This document shows, one piece after another, positions 50,811 through 59,209 of a stretch of 64,000 nt of DNA. A program made the position numbers and the translations under genes. This stretch comes from an uncultured Alphaproteobacteria bacterium (GTDB lineage: Bacteria; Pseudomonadota; Alphaproteobacteria; Caulobacterales; Caulobacteraceae). The notes under the pieces were generated by a model. That model made no database searches, had not been told where the DNA came from, and saw only the letters and a program-made list of their open reading frames with translations. Location of the stretch: assembly GCA_903909375.1 (NCBI GenBank), contig CAIVVM010000020.1, positions 1-64,000 of the forward strand, in the 5' to 3' direction. Each line of letters starts with the position of its first letter. The stretch's first letter is position 1.

Positions 50811-52085
50811 ATGTCCAGTTTCATCCGCAATCCATTCAAGACCCGGGCGGCGCAGATGCTGCTCGCCCTGGCGGTACTCGGTCTGGCGCAGGGGCCGGCG
50901 GCGGCCCGGACCGTTGACCCGAAGGCCTCTTCCATCGTTCGAGCCGACCCTGGGGCGCTGGGATTTGATCCGGCCAGGCTGGATGTGGCGAGCCAGGCGC
51001 TGGCGGCCGACGTGGCCTCGGGCAAGATCGCCGGCGCCTATCTGCTGGTGGGACGGCGCGGCAAGGTGGCTTTCGAGCAGGGTTTCGGCGTCCAGGGCCC
51101 CGGCCAGACGACGCCGGTGAGCAACGAGACGATCTTCCGGGTGTTTTCCATGACCAAGCCGATTGTCTCGGTGACGGCCATGACCCTGGTGGAACAGGGC
51201 AAGCTGAGCGTGGACGATCCGGTTTCAAAGTACCTGCCGGAGTATGCGACGCTGATGGTCTGGCAGGCTGACGGCACGCGCGTGCCGGCCAAGACGCCGA
51301 TGCTGGTGCGGCATCTGATGAGCCACACCTCTGGTCTGATCTATGGATTCATCCAGCCCAATGCGCCGATCTCGAAGGTCTGGGCGGCGGGCGGCGAGAA
51401 TCGCAACGACCTGACGGCGCGCGAGTACGCCAGGCTGCTGGCGGGGTTGCCACTGAAGAACGAGCCCGGCGCGGCGTTCAACTATTCGCAATCCACCGAC
51501 GTGCTCGGCGCTGTGGTCGAAGTGGCCGGCGGCAAGCCGCTGGACGTGCTGGTCAGGGAGCGGGTGACCGGACCGCTGGGGATGACCGACACCCTGTTCT
51601 GGCAACCGGAAGCCGGGCGGGCGCGATTTGCCGAGCCGAAGAACAACCAGCCAGGCGTCTATTTTGACTACGCCAGACCCACGCCCTACCTGTCGGGCGG
51701 TGGCGGGATGTCGTCGACCACGGAGGACTATCTGCGCTTCGTGCTGATGCTGGCCGGGAACGGTGAATACAAGGGCGTGCGCATCCTGAAACCCGCGACC
51801 CTCTTGCGGATGCGCCAGGACGAGACCACGCCGGAGATCCGCCGTGCAGGCCTGTTCTTCCCCGGCGCCGGCATGGGATTTGGACTGGGCTTCAGCCTGG
51901 TGCAGGACGAAAAGGTGCAGCGGCCGGGGGCGGGCACGTTTTCCTGGTGGGGCATTGCCGGGACCGAGTTCTGGGTCGACCCCAAGAACGAGGTGTTCAT
52001 GGTGTTCATGGTCCAGGCCCGCGAATTTGCGCAGGAATACCAGCGCAAGAACCGCGCGTGGATCTATGACGCCCTGGTGAAGTAG
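50811..52085 (+). CDS. serine hydrolase, beta-lactamase/class C (S12) family
   Basis: A 424-residue exported protein. The signal peptide ends near AAAR (residue 34). SMTK is the SxxK nucleophile motif and YSQS the YxN-type motif, followed by HTSGL and a C-terminal WWGIAGTEFWVDP (HxG-like position). Such proteins are esterases, D-aminopeptidases or transpeptidase-like. ATG at 50811 after AGGAAA. It is divergent from the RTX protease and followed at 27 nt by a SnoaL-like gene. Confidence 0.87.
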   Translation: MSSFIRNPFKTRAAQMLLALAVLGLAQGPAAARTVDPKASSIVRADPGALGFDPARLDVASQALAADVASGKIAGAYLLVGRRGKVAFEQGFGVQGPGQTTPVSNETIFRVFSMTKPIVSVTAMTLVEQGKLSVDDPVSKYLPEYATLMVWQADGTRVPAKTPMLVRHLMSHTSGLIYGFIQPNAPISKVWAAGGENRNDLTAREYARLLAGLPLKNEPGAAFNYSQSTDVLGAVVEVAGGKPLDVLVRERVTGPLGMTDTLFWQPEAGRARFAEPKNNQPGVYFDYARPTPYLSGGGGMSSTTEDYLRFVLMLAGNGEYKGVRILKPATLLRMRQDETTPEIRRAGLFFPGAGMGFGLGFSLVQDEKVQRPGAGTFSWWGIAGTEFWVDPKNEVFMVFMVQAREFAQEYQRKNRAWIYDALVK

Positions 52086-52112
52086 GCTGATCCACAGCCT
52101 GGGAGACCGCTT

Positions 52113-52502
52113 ATGACCCTGCCCGCGCTGGACGGCTGGTACGCCTACATGGCGTCACACGACAAGACCGCGCTCTGGGACCTGCTGGACCCGGACGCGG
52201 TGTTCGAAAGCCCGGTGGTGCATACCCCGCAACGGGGCCGTGACATCACGTTCAAGTACCTGTCCGGCGCCGATCAGGTGCTGGGCGGGCCGGGATTCCG
52301 CTACATCGGCGAGTGGCGGAACGCCGGCGGCGCCATCCTGGAGTTCGAAACCGAGGTCGAGGGTATCCGGATCAACGGTATCGACATGCTGGCCTTCAGC
52401 GACGACGGTCAGCGGATCGTGAACTTCAAGGTGATGATCCGGCCGTTGAAGGCGATCAACCTGCTGCACCGGCTGATGGGCGAACAACTGGCCAAGGCGT
52501 AA
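52113..52502 (+). CDS. SnoaL-like / nuclear transport factor 2-fold protein
   Basis: A 129-residue protein with a cone-shaped NTF2-like fold: helical start (WYAYMASHDKTALWDLLDPDAVFESPV) and then strands (GAILEFETEVEGIRINGIDMLAF, IVNFKVMIRPLKAI). It lies 27 nt downstream of the serine hydrolase, on the same strand. Relatives are isomerases, hydratases or binding proteins; no specific function can be given. Confidence 0.8.
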   Translation: MTLPALDGWYAYMASHDKTALWDLLDPDAVFESPVVHTPQRGRDITFKYLSGADQVLGGPGFRYIGEWRNAGGAILEFETEVEGIRINGIDMLAFSDDGQRIVNFKVMIRPLKAINLLHRLMGEQLAKA

Positions 52503-52509
52503 GGCGGGG

Positions 52510-53112
52510 CTAGTTTGCGCCTGCGGGCGGGTCGGTGCGCAGACGATTCCTGAATTCGTTCAGGCGTGACCGGTAGCCATCAGCGTCGCCGTACTCGAGG
52601 AATTCATAGTAGCGCTGGTGGGGGTCGGTGATCTTCACGGCATGCTTGATCGGACACCAGTACTGTTCGGTGCGGCTCGACACCTCGCGAACATAGCCGA
52701 CCAGGCCGTTGGCGTAGGCGCAGAAGGCGCAGTTCACCTTCTCGATCACGTTGAGGTAGGAAAGCCGCTCGCGGTCGAAGGCGATGTAGTCGCTGCGCTT
52801 CACGCGCGGAAGGCCGTAGGCCCGGAAACAGATCGCCTGATAGGCGCTGACCCAGAGGTCGACGATGACCAGCGGCACGATCAGGGAGTAGATCACCGGG
52901 GCGGTCAGGACGACCGCCGGCGAGGTCTGGCCGAAGAACCGGCGCAGCCCCATGCGCAGGCGCCGATGCTCGGTGGCCACGCCGTGCTCGAACTCGCCGA
53001 TCTTCTCTTTCAGTTCCCAACCCAGCGCCTTTCGCCGCGACTCGATTTCCCGGTCGAGTTCGCCCTGCAATCGGACGATCTCCTCGGCAATTGACTTCAT
53101 GCGGTGCGTCAT
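52510..53112 (-). CDS. conserved hypothetical membrane protein with coiled-coil
   Basis: A 200-residue protein. Residues 5-50 are charged heptads (EEIVRLQGELDREIESRRKAL) likely forming a coiled coil, then two hydrophobic segments follow (about 65-95). Next comes a conserved-looking region with NCAFCAYANGLVGY and a later Cys in EQYWCPIKHA, which could bind a metal. No known family assigned. Its start overlaps the stop of the untruncated reading of the VOC gene by 4 nt. Confidence 0.72.
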   Translation of the reverse strand: MTHRMKSIAEEIVRLQGELDREIESRRKALGWELKEKIGEFEHGVATEHRRLRMGLRRFFGQTSPAVVLTAPVIYSLIVPLVIVDLWVSAYQAICFRAYGLPRVKRSDYIAFDRERLSYLNVIEKVNCAFCAYANGLVGYVREVSSRTEQYWCPIKHAVKITDPHQRYYEFLEYGDADGYRSRLNEFRNRLRTDPPAGAN

Positions 53113-53143
53113 CGGCGGGTGTCCGTTGCGTGTCTTGTGCGGG

Positions 53144-53501
53144 CTAGATCTGCTGGCCGAACATCATCCGGCGGCCCTGTGGCGTGCGAACGACCATTTC
53201 GCGCATGCCCCGCGGCCTGTTGGAGGGCGGTGACGGAATGATGGCGCCGCGCGCTGATTTCGCGGTGGTAGGCGTCGATATCGTCGACCGTGAAGTAGCC
53301 GAAATAGCTGTGTGATCCGAGCGCGGCGGGCGCCAGGTCATCGACGCACTCGCCCAGCATCACGCGGCAGCCGTCGCGAACCAGAAAATCCCAGCCCTCA
53401 GGCTGCATCTGACGCGTGAACCCCGACACCTCGCGCCAGCAGGTCGAGGCCTCGGCCAGATCCGGCGCCGCCAGAACGAAGCTGGTGTGAACAATGGCCA
53501 C
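53144..53501 (-). pseudogene. VOC/glyoxalase-family protein, frameshifted
   Basis: The N-terminal part (MAIVHTSFVLAAPDLAEAS to DDIDAYHREISA) and the C-terminal part (PSNRPRGMREMVVRTPQGRRMMFGQQI, in the next frame) form one vicinal-oxygen-chelate protein of about 118 residues. The frame is lost at about 53250 in a GCGCGCGG run; adding one base restores it. This may be a true decay mutation or a sequencing error. The remaining first frame runs on to 53109. Confidence 0.75.
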
Positions 53502-53506
53502 GGCGG

Positions 53507-54769
53507 TCAGCCGACGATTCGGACCGGCAGGGTTTCGTAGCCCTTCACAAAGTTGGAGTTGAGACGACGCGGCGCGCCCACCACCTCGATCCGCTTGAAG
53601 CGCTTGAGGATCTCTTCCCAGACCACTTTCAGCTGCATCTCGGCCAGCCGGTTGCCGACGCAGCGGTGGATGCCGAAGCCGAAGGCCAGATGCTGGCGGG
53701 GCCGTTCACGGTCGATGATGAAGCGATCCGCGTCCGCAATGACGTCGCCGTCCCGGTTGCCCGAGATATACCACATGATCACCTTGTCGCCCTGTTTGAT
53801 CTGTTTGCCGCCCAGTTCGATGTCGCGGGTGGCGGTCCGGCGCATGTGGGCGACGGGGCTCTGCCAACGGATGATCTCGGGCACGGCCGACTCCAGCAGC
53901 GCGGGGTCGGCGCGCAGGCGATCGTAGGCGTCGGGATAGTCCTGGAACGCCATCAGGGCGCCGGTGATCGAGTGGCGGGTTGTGTCGCTGCCGGCGACCG
54001 TGAGCAGGACCACATTGCCCATGTAGCCGAACATCTGGCCGTCCTTGCGGGTGACCGGATCGCTGGCCAGCAGGGACAGGAGGTCGGTTCCGCCCGGCGC
54101 AGCCTTGCGGGCCTCCCACAGCTCGACGAACTGCTGAAAGTAGGGGGTCAGGGCGGCCTGGCGTTCCTGGTCGGTCTTGTAGACCGAGTTCTCGCCGGCC
54201 TCGGTCAGAATGATATCGGAGGCCTGAGGCAGCAGCCTGCGCTGCTCGAAGGGGAAGTCGAAAAGGGTGGCGAGCATTTGGCTGGTGAGCTCGACCGACA
54301 CCCTGTCGACGAAATCAAACGTCTCGCCAATCGGCAGTTCATCCAGAATGGCGGCCGCACGGCTGCGGATCAGCGGCTCCAGGCCCGCCATGCCGATCGT
54401 GGAGAACATCGGCGTGACCACGCGGCGCTGAGCATCGTGATCGGGCGGATCGAGACCGATAAAGCTGGAGAGGTTGTTCGGCTGGTAGCCGTCCTGGATC
54501 GCAATCCCGCCGCGCTCGGACGACGAGGAAAACACCTCGTGGTTGGAATCCACAGCGACGATGTCCTGGAAGCGGGTCACCGACCAATAGGGGCCGAACT
54601 CGCTGTCGGCGCAGTAGTGTATCGGGTCTTCCTGACGAAGCCGCTCGAACCAGGGCGCCCAGGTGTCGCTGGTGAAGTGGCTGACGTCCGCCACATGGAA
54701 CCGGTTGAGCGGTGTTGCGTAGGCCTGCGCGCGGGCGGCGGATATCAGAGCGCTTGCATCATCGGCCAT
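53507..54769 (-). CDS. cytochrome P450
   Basis: A 420-residue soluble class I P450. The I-helix reads LLTVAGSDTTRHSI (oxygen-activating Thr), ExxR is EIIR, and the haem loop is FGFGIHRCVGNRLAE with the cysteine thiolate. This resembles CYP families of actinobacteria and alphaproteobacteria that hydroxylate steroids, terpenes or fatty acids. Start at 54769 after AGAAAGAA; the frame is open to 55057 without P450 content. No ferredoxin lies in the window. VOC remnant directly downstream. Confidence 0.92.
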   Translation of the reverse strand: MADDASALISAARAQAYATPLNRFHVADVSHFTSDTWAPWFERLRQEDPIHYCADSEFGPYWSVTRFQDIVAVDSNHEVFSSSSERGGIAIQDGYQPNNLSSFIGLDPPDHDAQRRVVTPMFSTIGMAGLEPLIRSRAAAILDELPIGETFDFVDRVSVELTSQMLATLFDFPFEQRRLLPQASDIILTEAGENSVYKTDQERQAALTPYFQQFVELWEARKAAPGGTDLLSLLASDPVTRKDGQMFGYMGNVVLLTVAGSDTTRHSITGALMAFQDYPDAYDRLRADPALLESAVPEIIRWQSPVAHMRRTATRDIELGGKQIKQGDKVIMWYISGNRDGDVIADADRFIIDRERPRQHLAFGFGIHRCVGNRLAEMQLKVVWEEILKRFKRIEVVGAPRRLNSNFVKGYETLPVRIVG

Positions 54770-54833
54770 GGCGTTTCTTTCTCGGCTCCGCGTAACAGTG
54801 CGCGCAGGGTGCGCAGCGGACAAGTCGTCGCCG

Positions 54834-54980
54834 CTAGCCAACGGTCTTTTCGATGCGCCGGTCCGGGACAAGCCAGATGAGCGCCACGAGGACGTAGAGC
54901 GACAGTCCCGCCCACGGCGCGACGAAGGACAGGCCGATCCCGGCGATATAGGCCAGCGGGGACAGCCGCCCCTTGAGATC
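54834..54980 (-). pseudogene. TMEM175-family channel C-terminal remnant
   Basis: About 48 codons (KGRLSPLAYIAGIGLSF, APWAGLSLYVLVALIWLVPDRRIE) match the last two helices and the tail of TMEM175-type (DUF1211) potassium channel proteins. The preceding residues do not, and no start codon with a ribosome site is evident. The N-terminal FSD channel motif is missing. It lies between the P450 and DOMON-like genes, probably a truncated relic. Confidence 0.6.
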
Positions 54981-55106
54981 GCGACCCAGGGCGCGCGCCA
55001 GGGCCCCGTCTGGCCCCTGAGACCTGGCAGATTCGGCCTGGACCGCGAGGGTTGCACAAGCCGGAACGGCTGGCTGGAAACGTCCAGGTGTTGCAGACTG
55101 CTTCAG

Positions 55107-55643
55107 ATGAGCCTCTTGCCCCTGCTCCGACACCCGAACACGCCTTCAACCATCGAGCACGTCGAGGTCGAGATGGCGCGACCTCAGCCCCGCGTCCTGG
55201 CGCTGCGGTATCGGGTAAATGATCCGGCGCGCGCGCTTGTGGTCCCCGAGGCGGCGGTGGGCGAGCGGCGGGACAATCTCTGGAAGCGGACCTGCTTCGA
55301 GGCCTTCATTCTGATCCCCGGGGGTGACGCCTACTACGAACTGAACCTGTCGCCTTCCACCCAATGGGCGGCCTATCGCTTCGACAGCTTCCGGGCGGGC
55401 ATGGCGGATGCCGAAGGGGTCATGGCGCCGCGGATGGAATGGGTGACCACTGACAGCGGGTTTGAGCTACGTACGCTGACAGACCTTTCCGGCCTCGTCG
55501 GACTTCCCGCTGATGCGACCTGGCGCGTGGGCCTCACCGCCGTGATTGAGCATGCCCCCGATCAGCTTTCCTACTGGGCGCTGAATCATCCGCCCGGCAT
55601 CCAGGATTTTCACAATGCGCAGGGATGGACCGGCGAGGTCTGA
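55107..55643 (+). CDS. DOMON-like domain protein
   Basis: A 178-residue protein with beta-sandwich character: VEMARPQPRVLALRYRV, LWKRTCFEAFI, YYELNLSPSTQWAAYRFDSF and DFHNAQGW at the end. This matches the DOMON-like family seen in Caulobacterales genomes (from memory). These folds bind haem or sugars in other proteins. No signal peptide. ATG at 55107. Convergent with a small gene downstream. Confidence 0.72.
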   Translation: MSLLPLLRHPNTPSTIEHVEVEMARPQPRVLALRYRVNDPARALVVPEAAVGERRDNLWKRTCFEAFILIPGGDAYYELNLSPSTQWAAYRFDSFRAGMADAEGVMAPRMEWVTTDSGFELRTLTDLSGLVGLPADATWRVGLTAVIEHAPDQLSYWALNHPPGIQDFHNAQGWTGEV

Positions 55644-55649
55644 ACCGGG

Positions 55650-55847
55650 TTATTTCCGCATCGAGCTGTCACCACGGCGGGCCTGGGCGTTCAGCAGCTT
55701 TAGCATATGGTTGGCATCGTCGTCCGAAAGCGCGGTCTGGGCTACCCCACCGGCCATTGCCGGTTTTCCGGTCCAGATCTCGATAACCGTCCACCCGGTC
55801 CCGTCGGGACGAAGGGCATAGCGGTCTTTCTTCCGTTCATCAGGCAT
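55650..55847 (-). CDS. small hypothetical protein
   Basis: A 65-residue protein (MPDERKKDRYALRPDGTGWTV, then IEIWTGKPAMAGGVAQTALSDDDA). A beta-hairpin and a helix are likely. The composition is regular and the frame ends 6 nt from the convergent DOMON-like gene, which supports a real gene. Not recognised. Confidence 0.6.
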   Translation of the reverse strand: MPDERKKDRYALRPDGTGWTVIEIWTGKPAMAGGVAQTALSDDDANHMLKLLNAQARRGDSSMRK

Positions 55848-55974
55848 GCCCGGAACTTGCCCGATCCGCGCCGGGCTTTCAAACCGCCAAACTGCATTGA
55901 TGCAAAAAGATGGGGGTGCTCAAGGCGCAGTCTTCTGGAAGAGTAGGGTCAAACCGGCGCCTGGGAGGCCCTCA

Positions 55975-57402
55975 ATGACCATTTCGGACTATTCTGAGCA
56001 TGACGGGCTGGCCCTGGCCGCCCTTGTCAAAAAGGGTGAAGTTACGCCTTCCGAACTGGTCGACGCCGCAATTGAGCGAATCGAGCGCCACAACGGGGTC
56101 CTGAACGCCGTCGTACACAAGGCCTATGACGAGGCCCGCGCCATTGCGGCTGGCGATCTCCCCGATGGGCCGTTCAAGGGCGTGCCGTTCCTGATCAAGG
56201 ATCTGGGGGCCCAGGTCAAAGGCTGGCCACGCACCTCGGGCAGCCGGTTCGCCCGGGTGGCTGCGGATGCTGAAGACAGCGAGCTGGTGCGGCGCTATCG
56301 CCAGTCCGGCGTGGTGTTGCTTGGCAAGAGCAATACGCCGGAGTTCGGTATCCCGGGCGTGACCAATTCAGACCAACTCGGCGCCTGCGGAAACCCCTGG
56401 AATCCGGAGCATATCAGCGGCGGTTCGTCAGGTGGTGCGGCCTCGGCGACGGCGGCGGGGATTGTGCCGCTTGCGCACGCCAGCGACGGCCTGGGTTCTA
56501 TCCGAATCCCGGCGGCGTGCTGTGGTCTGGTGGGCATGAAGATCACGCGGGACCGCACGCCGATCTGCGAGGTTTCGGACGGCGCCCTGGGGTTCTCGGT
56601 GCACCATGTGGTGAGCCGCACGGTGCGCGACAGCGCCGCGATGCTGGACGCCACGGGCTATGTGCAGTCGGGCGACCCCTTTCAGGCGCCGGCCAAGGAT
56701 GGCCCCTATCTCGACGAGGTGGCGCGCAGTCCGGGTAAACTGCGGATCGCCTGGTCCGCAGAAACTCCCAGCGGCCGACCGATCCCGGATGAAATGTTGG
56801 GCGCGTTGCTGAAGACGGTGGAGGCGCTGAAGGCGCTCGGCCATGAGGTGTTCGAGCGGGGGCTCGGCATCGACTACCGCCTGCTGTTCAAGGCTCAGGG
56901 ACTGGCCAGCGCATCGAACTTCTCGGCCAATGTGCGCCGCTGGGTGGAGGCGCTGGGCCGCGAGCCGGGGGATGATGAACTGGGCCCGCTCGCCCGCCGC
57001 GGCTATGAGGCCGGCAAACGGGTAACCGGCCAGCAGGCCTTCTGGGGCTTTCAGCAACTGCGCCTGATGAACCGCCAGATGCTGGCCGCCTGGGAGCACT
57101 TCGACGTCTATCTGACGCCGGTGATGAGCACCCCGGCGCCCCGGCTGGACTGGCTGAATCCGCTGATGGACGACACCAAGGAGTTCGACAAGCGCCAGGC
57201 TGCCACCTACGCCACCACCCCGCCCGCCAATTTCAGTGGGCAACCCTCGATGTCGCTGCCGCTCTGGCAGTCTGGGAACGGCCTGCCGATCGGCATGATG
57301 TTCACCGGCCGGTTCGCCGATGAAGCCACGCTCTACCGACTTGCCGGACAACTGGAAAAGGAACTGCCCTGGAAGGACCGCCGTCCGCCGATCTGGAACT
57401 AG
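55975..57402 (+). CDS. amidase signature family enzyme
   Basis: A 475-residue hydrolase with the Ser-cisSer-Lys triad: Lys in PFLIKDLG (about residue 79), GGSSGGAASA with the cis-Ser, and DGLGSIRIPAACCG with the nucleophile Ser. These enzymes hydrolyse amides such as aryl or fatty amides. ATG at 55975 with GGGAGG upstream; the frame is open to 55846 but no homologous sequence is present there. Same strand as the alkylsulfatase-like gene 109 nt downstream. Confidence 0.92.
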   Translation: MTISDYSEHDGLALAALVKKGEVTPSELVDAAIERIERHNGVLNAVVHKAYDEARAIAAGDLPDGPFKGVPFLIKDLGAQVKGWPRTSGSRFARVAADAEDSELVRRYRQSGVVLLGKSNTPEFGIPGVTNSDQLGACGNPWNPEHISGGSSGGAASATAAGIVPLAHASDGLGSIRIPAACCGLVGMKITRDRTPICEVSDGALGFSVHHVVSRTVRDSAAMLDATGYVQSGDPFQAPAKDGPYLDEVARSPGKLRIAWSAETPSGRPIPDEMLGALLKTVEALKALGHEVFERGLGIDYRLLFKAQGLASASNFSANVRRWVEALGREPGDDELGPLARRGYEAGKRVTGQQAFWGFQQLRLMNRQMLAAWEHFDVYLTPVMSTPAPRLDWLNPLMDDTKEFDKRQAATYATTPPANFSGQPSMSLPLWQSGNGLPIGMMFTGRFADEATLYRLAGQLEKELPWKDRRPPIWN

Positions 57403-57511
57403 GCAGGCCGAATCGGTCGGCGCGGCCAAGGCTGGCTGTTCGACAGGTGGACCTCTTGCGGTCAGGGGCGCTATCGTTGGTGACGCCCGAAAGAGGCGAG
57501 GGGGAAGCACA

Positions 57512-59209
57512 ATGCGCAGTTTTGACGCCGATCCGTCAGTGACGGTCCTGGACGCCCGTGGTCAGAGGGTGCACCGTCGCGCCCTGGAACAGTCCGCACG
57601 GATGGTGCGGCGGTTATACGATGTGGCGCCCGGGGTCTGGACCCTGGTGGGCAACGGCCTGTCAAACCAGACCTTCATCGAAGGCCCTGAGGGTGTGATC
57701 GCCATTGATACCGGCGAGAGCAACGAGGAGATGGCCTCGGCGCTGGTCGAGCTTCGGACCCGCACCCGGGCGCCTGTGGTGGCGGTGATGTATACCCACT
57801 TCCACTATGTGAGCGGCACGCGCGCGATCTTCGCCGAGGCCGGCCGTGACCTGCCCGTCTATGGCCACGAACGCATTCCCCTGAACCTGGCCCGCGTCTC
57901 CACCGAGATCGCTCCGGCCTATTCCAGCGGTCTGATTCATCAGTTCGGCTTGCGGTTGCCGGCCGAGGGGCCGGACAGCGTGGTCAACGTGGGGCTGGGT
58001 TTGGTGTTCCGCGATCCGTCCCACGCACCGTTCACGCCAGGTCATGTGACGCCTACCGCGACGTTCCGGGGCGGTGAAACACTGACGATCGCCGGTCTTA
58101 CGGTCGAGGTCGCCCACGCCCCATCGGACGCCGACGATTCCGTGACCTTCTGGTTTCCGGCGCTGGGGGTCTGCGTGCAGAATATCGTCTGGCCCACACT
58201 GTTCAACATCTTCGCCATCCGCGGGGAGGAGTATCGAGACCCGCAGGTGCTGCTGCCCGGGATCGACCATGTGCTCAGCCTGGAGGCCGAGCATCTGCTG
58301 GGCGCACATGGACCGCCGCTGTCCGGGAAGGCCGAGATCAAGGCGCGGACTACGCGCTATCGCGACTCCATCCAGTTCCTCTGGGACCAGACGGTGCGCG
58401 GCATGAACAAGGGCCAGACCACCGATCATCTGGCCCATTCCATCGTCCTGCCGCCGGCCTGCGACGACGACTATCTGACAACGGAATTCTATGGCGTGGC
58501 CGAGCACCATGTCCGCCAGATCACCGCTGGCGTTCGCGGCTGGTTTGACGGTGATCCGGGGGGACTGTTCAAGGTCGAGCCGACGGAGCGCGCCGGGCGG
58601 ATGGTCGCGGGCTTTGGCGGTGCGGAGACCGTGCGCAATCTGGTCGATGAAGCCCGGACCGCAAACGACCTGCGATGGGCGTTGGAGTTATCCAGCTGGC
58701 TGGCCGCGCGAGCCGGGGCGACGACCGGGGATCGCCAGCTTCTGGCCGATGTGCTGCGGGACATCGCCAGTCGAACCACAGCGGCGAACATCCGCAACTG
58801 GTGCCTGACCAAGGCCCGCGACATCGACGGGTCGACTGACCTTTCGCGCCTGCGGGAGCACCGGTTCCGCGCCGGGCAACTGGCCCGGCTGACGCCACGC
58901 GAAGCCCTCAATCTGATCCGGGTAACCCTGGACCCGGCTCCCGCGGCGGGTCTTGATCACCACATCGGCTTCCATTTCAGCGACACGCCGGCGGCGGGTC
59001 TGCATATCCGTAACAGCGTGTCTGTGGCCACAGACGGTGTCGGTGCGGCCTCAACCGTGACCATGTCCTACGCCGACTTGACGAGCATCATCTCCGGGGC
59101 ATCAACCCTCGCGGAAGCCCTCGCGACCGGCGCCGCGACTATTGACGGGGACGCCGGGGCGGTACGTGCCGCGCTGGCCTGTTTCGAAATTCCCGGCTTC
59201 AGGGCGTAG
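57512..59209 (+). CDS. alkylsulfatase-like metallo-beta-lactamase-fold protein with altered metal site
   Basis: A 565-residue protein with the SdsA1/BDS1 layout: metallo-beta-lactamase domain (GPEGVIAIDTGES, YTHFHYVSGTRAIF), alkylsulfatase dimerisation segment (NIFAIRGEEYRDPQ, about residues 235-375) and a C-terminal SCP2-like domain (about 440-560). In active relatives the zinc motif is THxHxDH; here it reads THFHYVS, and the Glu of the AEN motif is Gln (CVQN). The late His (LLGAHGPP) remains. No signal peptide visible. ATG at 57512 after GAGGGGG. Its last 11 nt overlap the efflux lipoprotein gene. Confidence 0.8.
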   Translation: MRSFDADPSVTVLDARGQRVHRRALEQSARMVRRLYDVAPGVWTLVGNGLSNQTFIEGPEGVIAIDTGESNEEMASALVELRTRTRAPVVAVMYTHFHYVSGTRAIFAEAGRDLPVYGHERIPLNLARVSTEIAPAYSSGLIHQFGLRLPAEGPDSVVNVGLGLVFRDPSHAPFTPGHVTPTATFRGGETLTIAGLTVEVAHAPSDADDSVTFWFPALGVCVQNIVWPTLFNIFAIRGEEYRDPQVLLPGIDHVLSLEAEHLLGAHGPPLSGKAEIKARTTRYRDSIQFLWDQTVRGMNKGQTTDHLAHSIVLPPACDDDYLTTEFYGVAEHHVRQITAGVRGWFDGDPGGLFKVEPTERAGRMVAGFGGAETVRNLVDEARTANDLRWALELSSWLAARAGATTGDRQLLADVLRDIASRTTAANIRNWCLTKARDIDGSTDLSRLREHRFRAGQLARLTPREALNLIRVTLDPAPAAGLDHHIGFHFSDTPAAGLHIRNSVSVATDGVGAASTVTMSYADLTSIISGASTLAEALATGAATIDGDAGAVRAALACFEIPGFRA

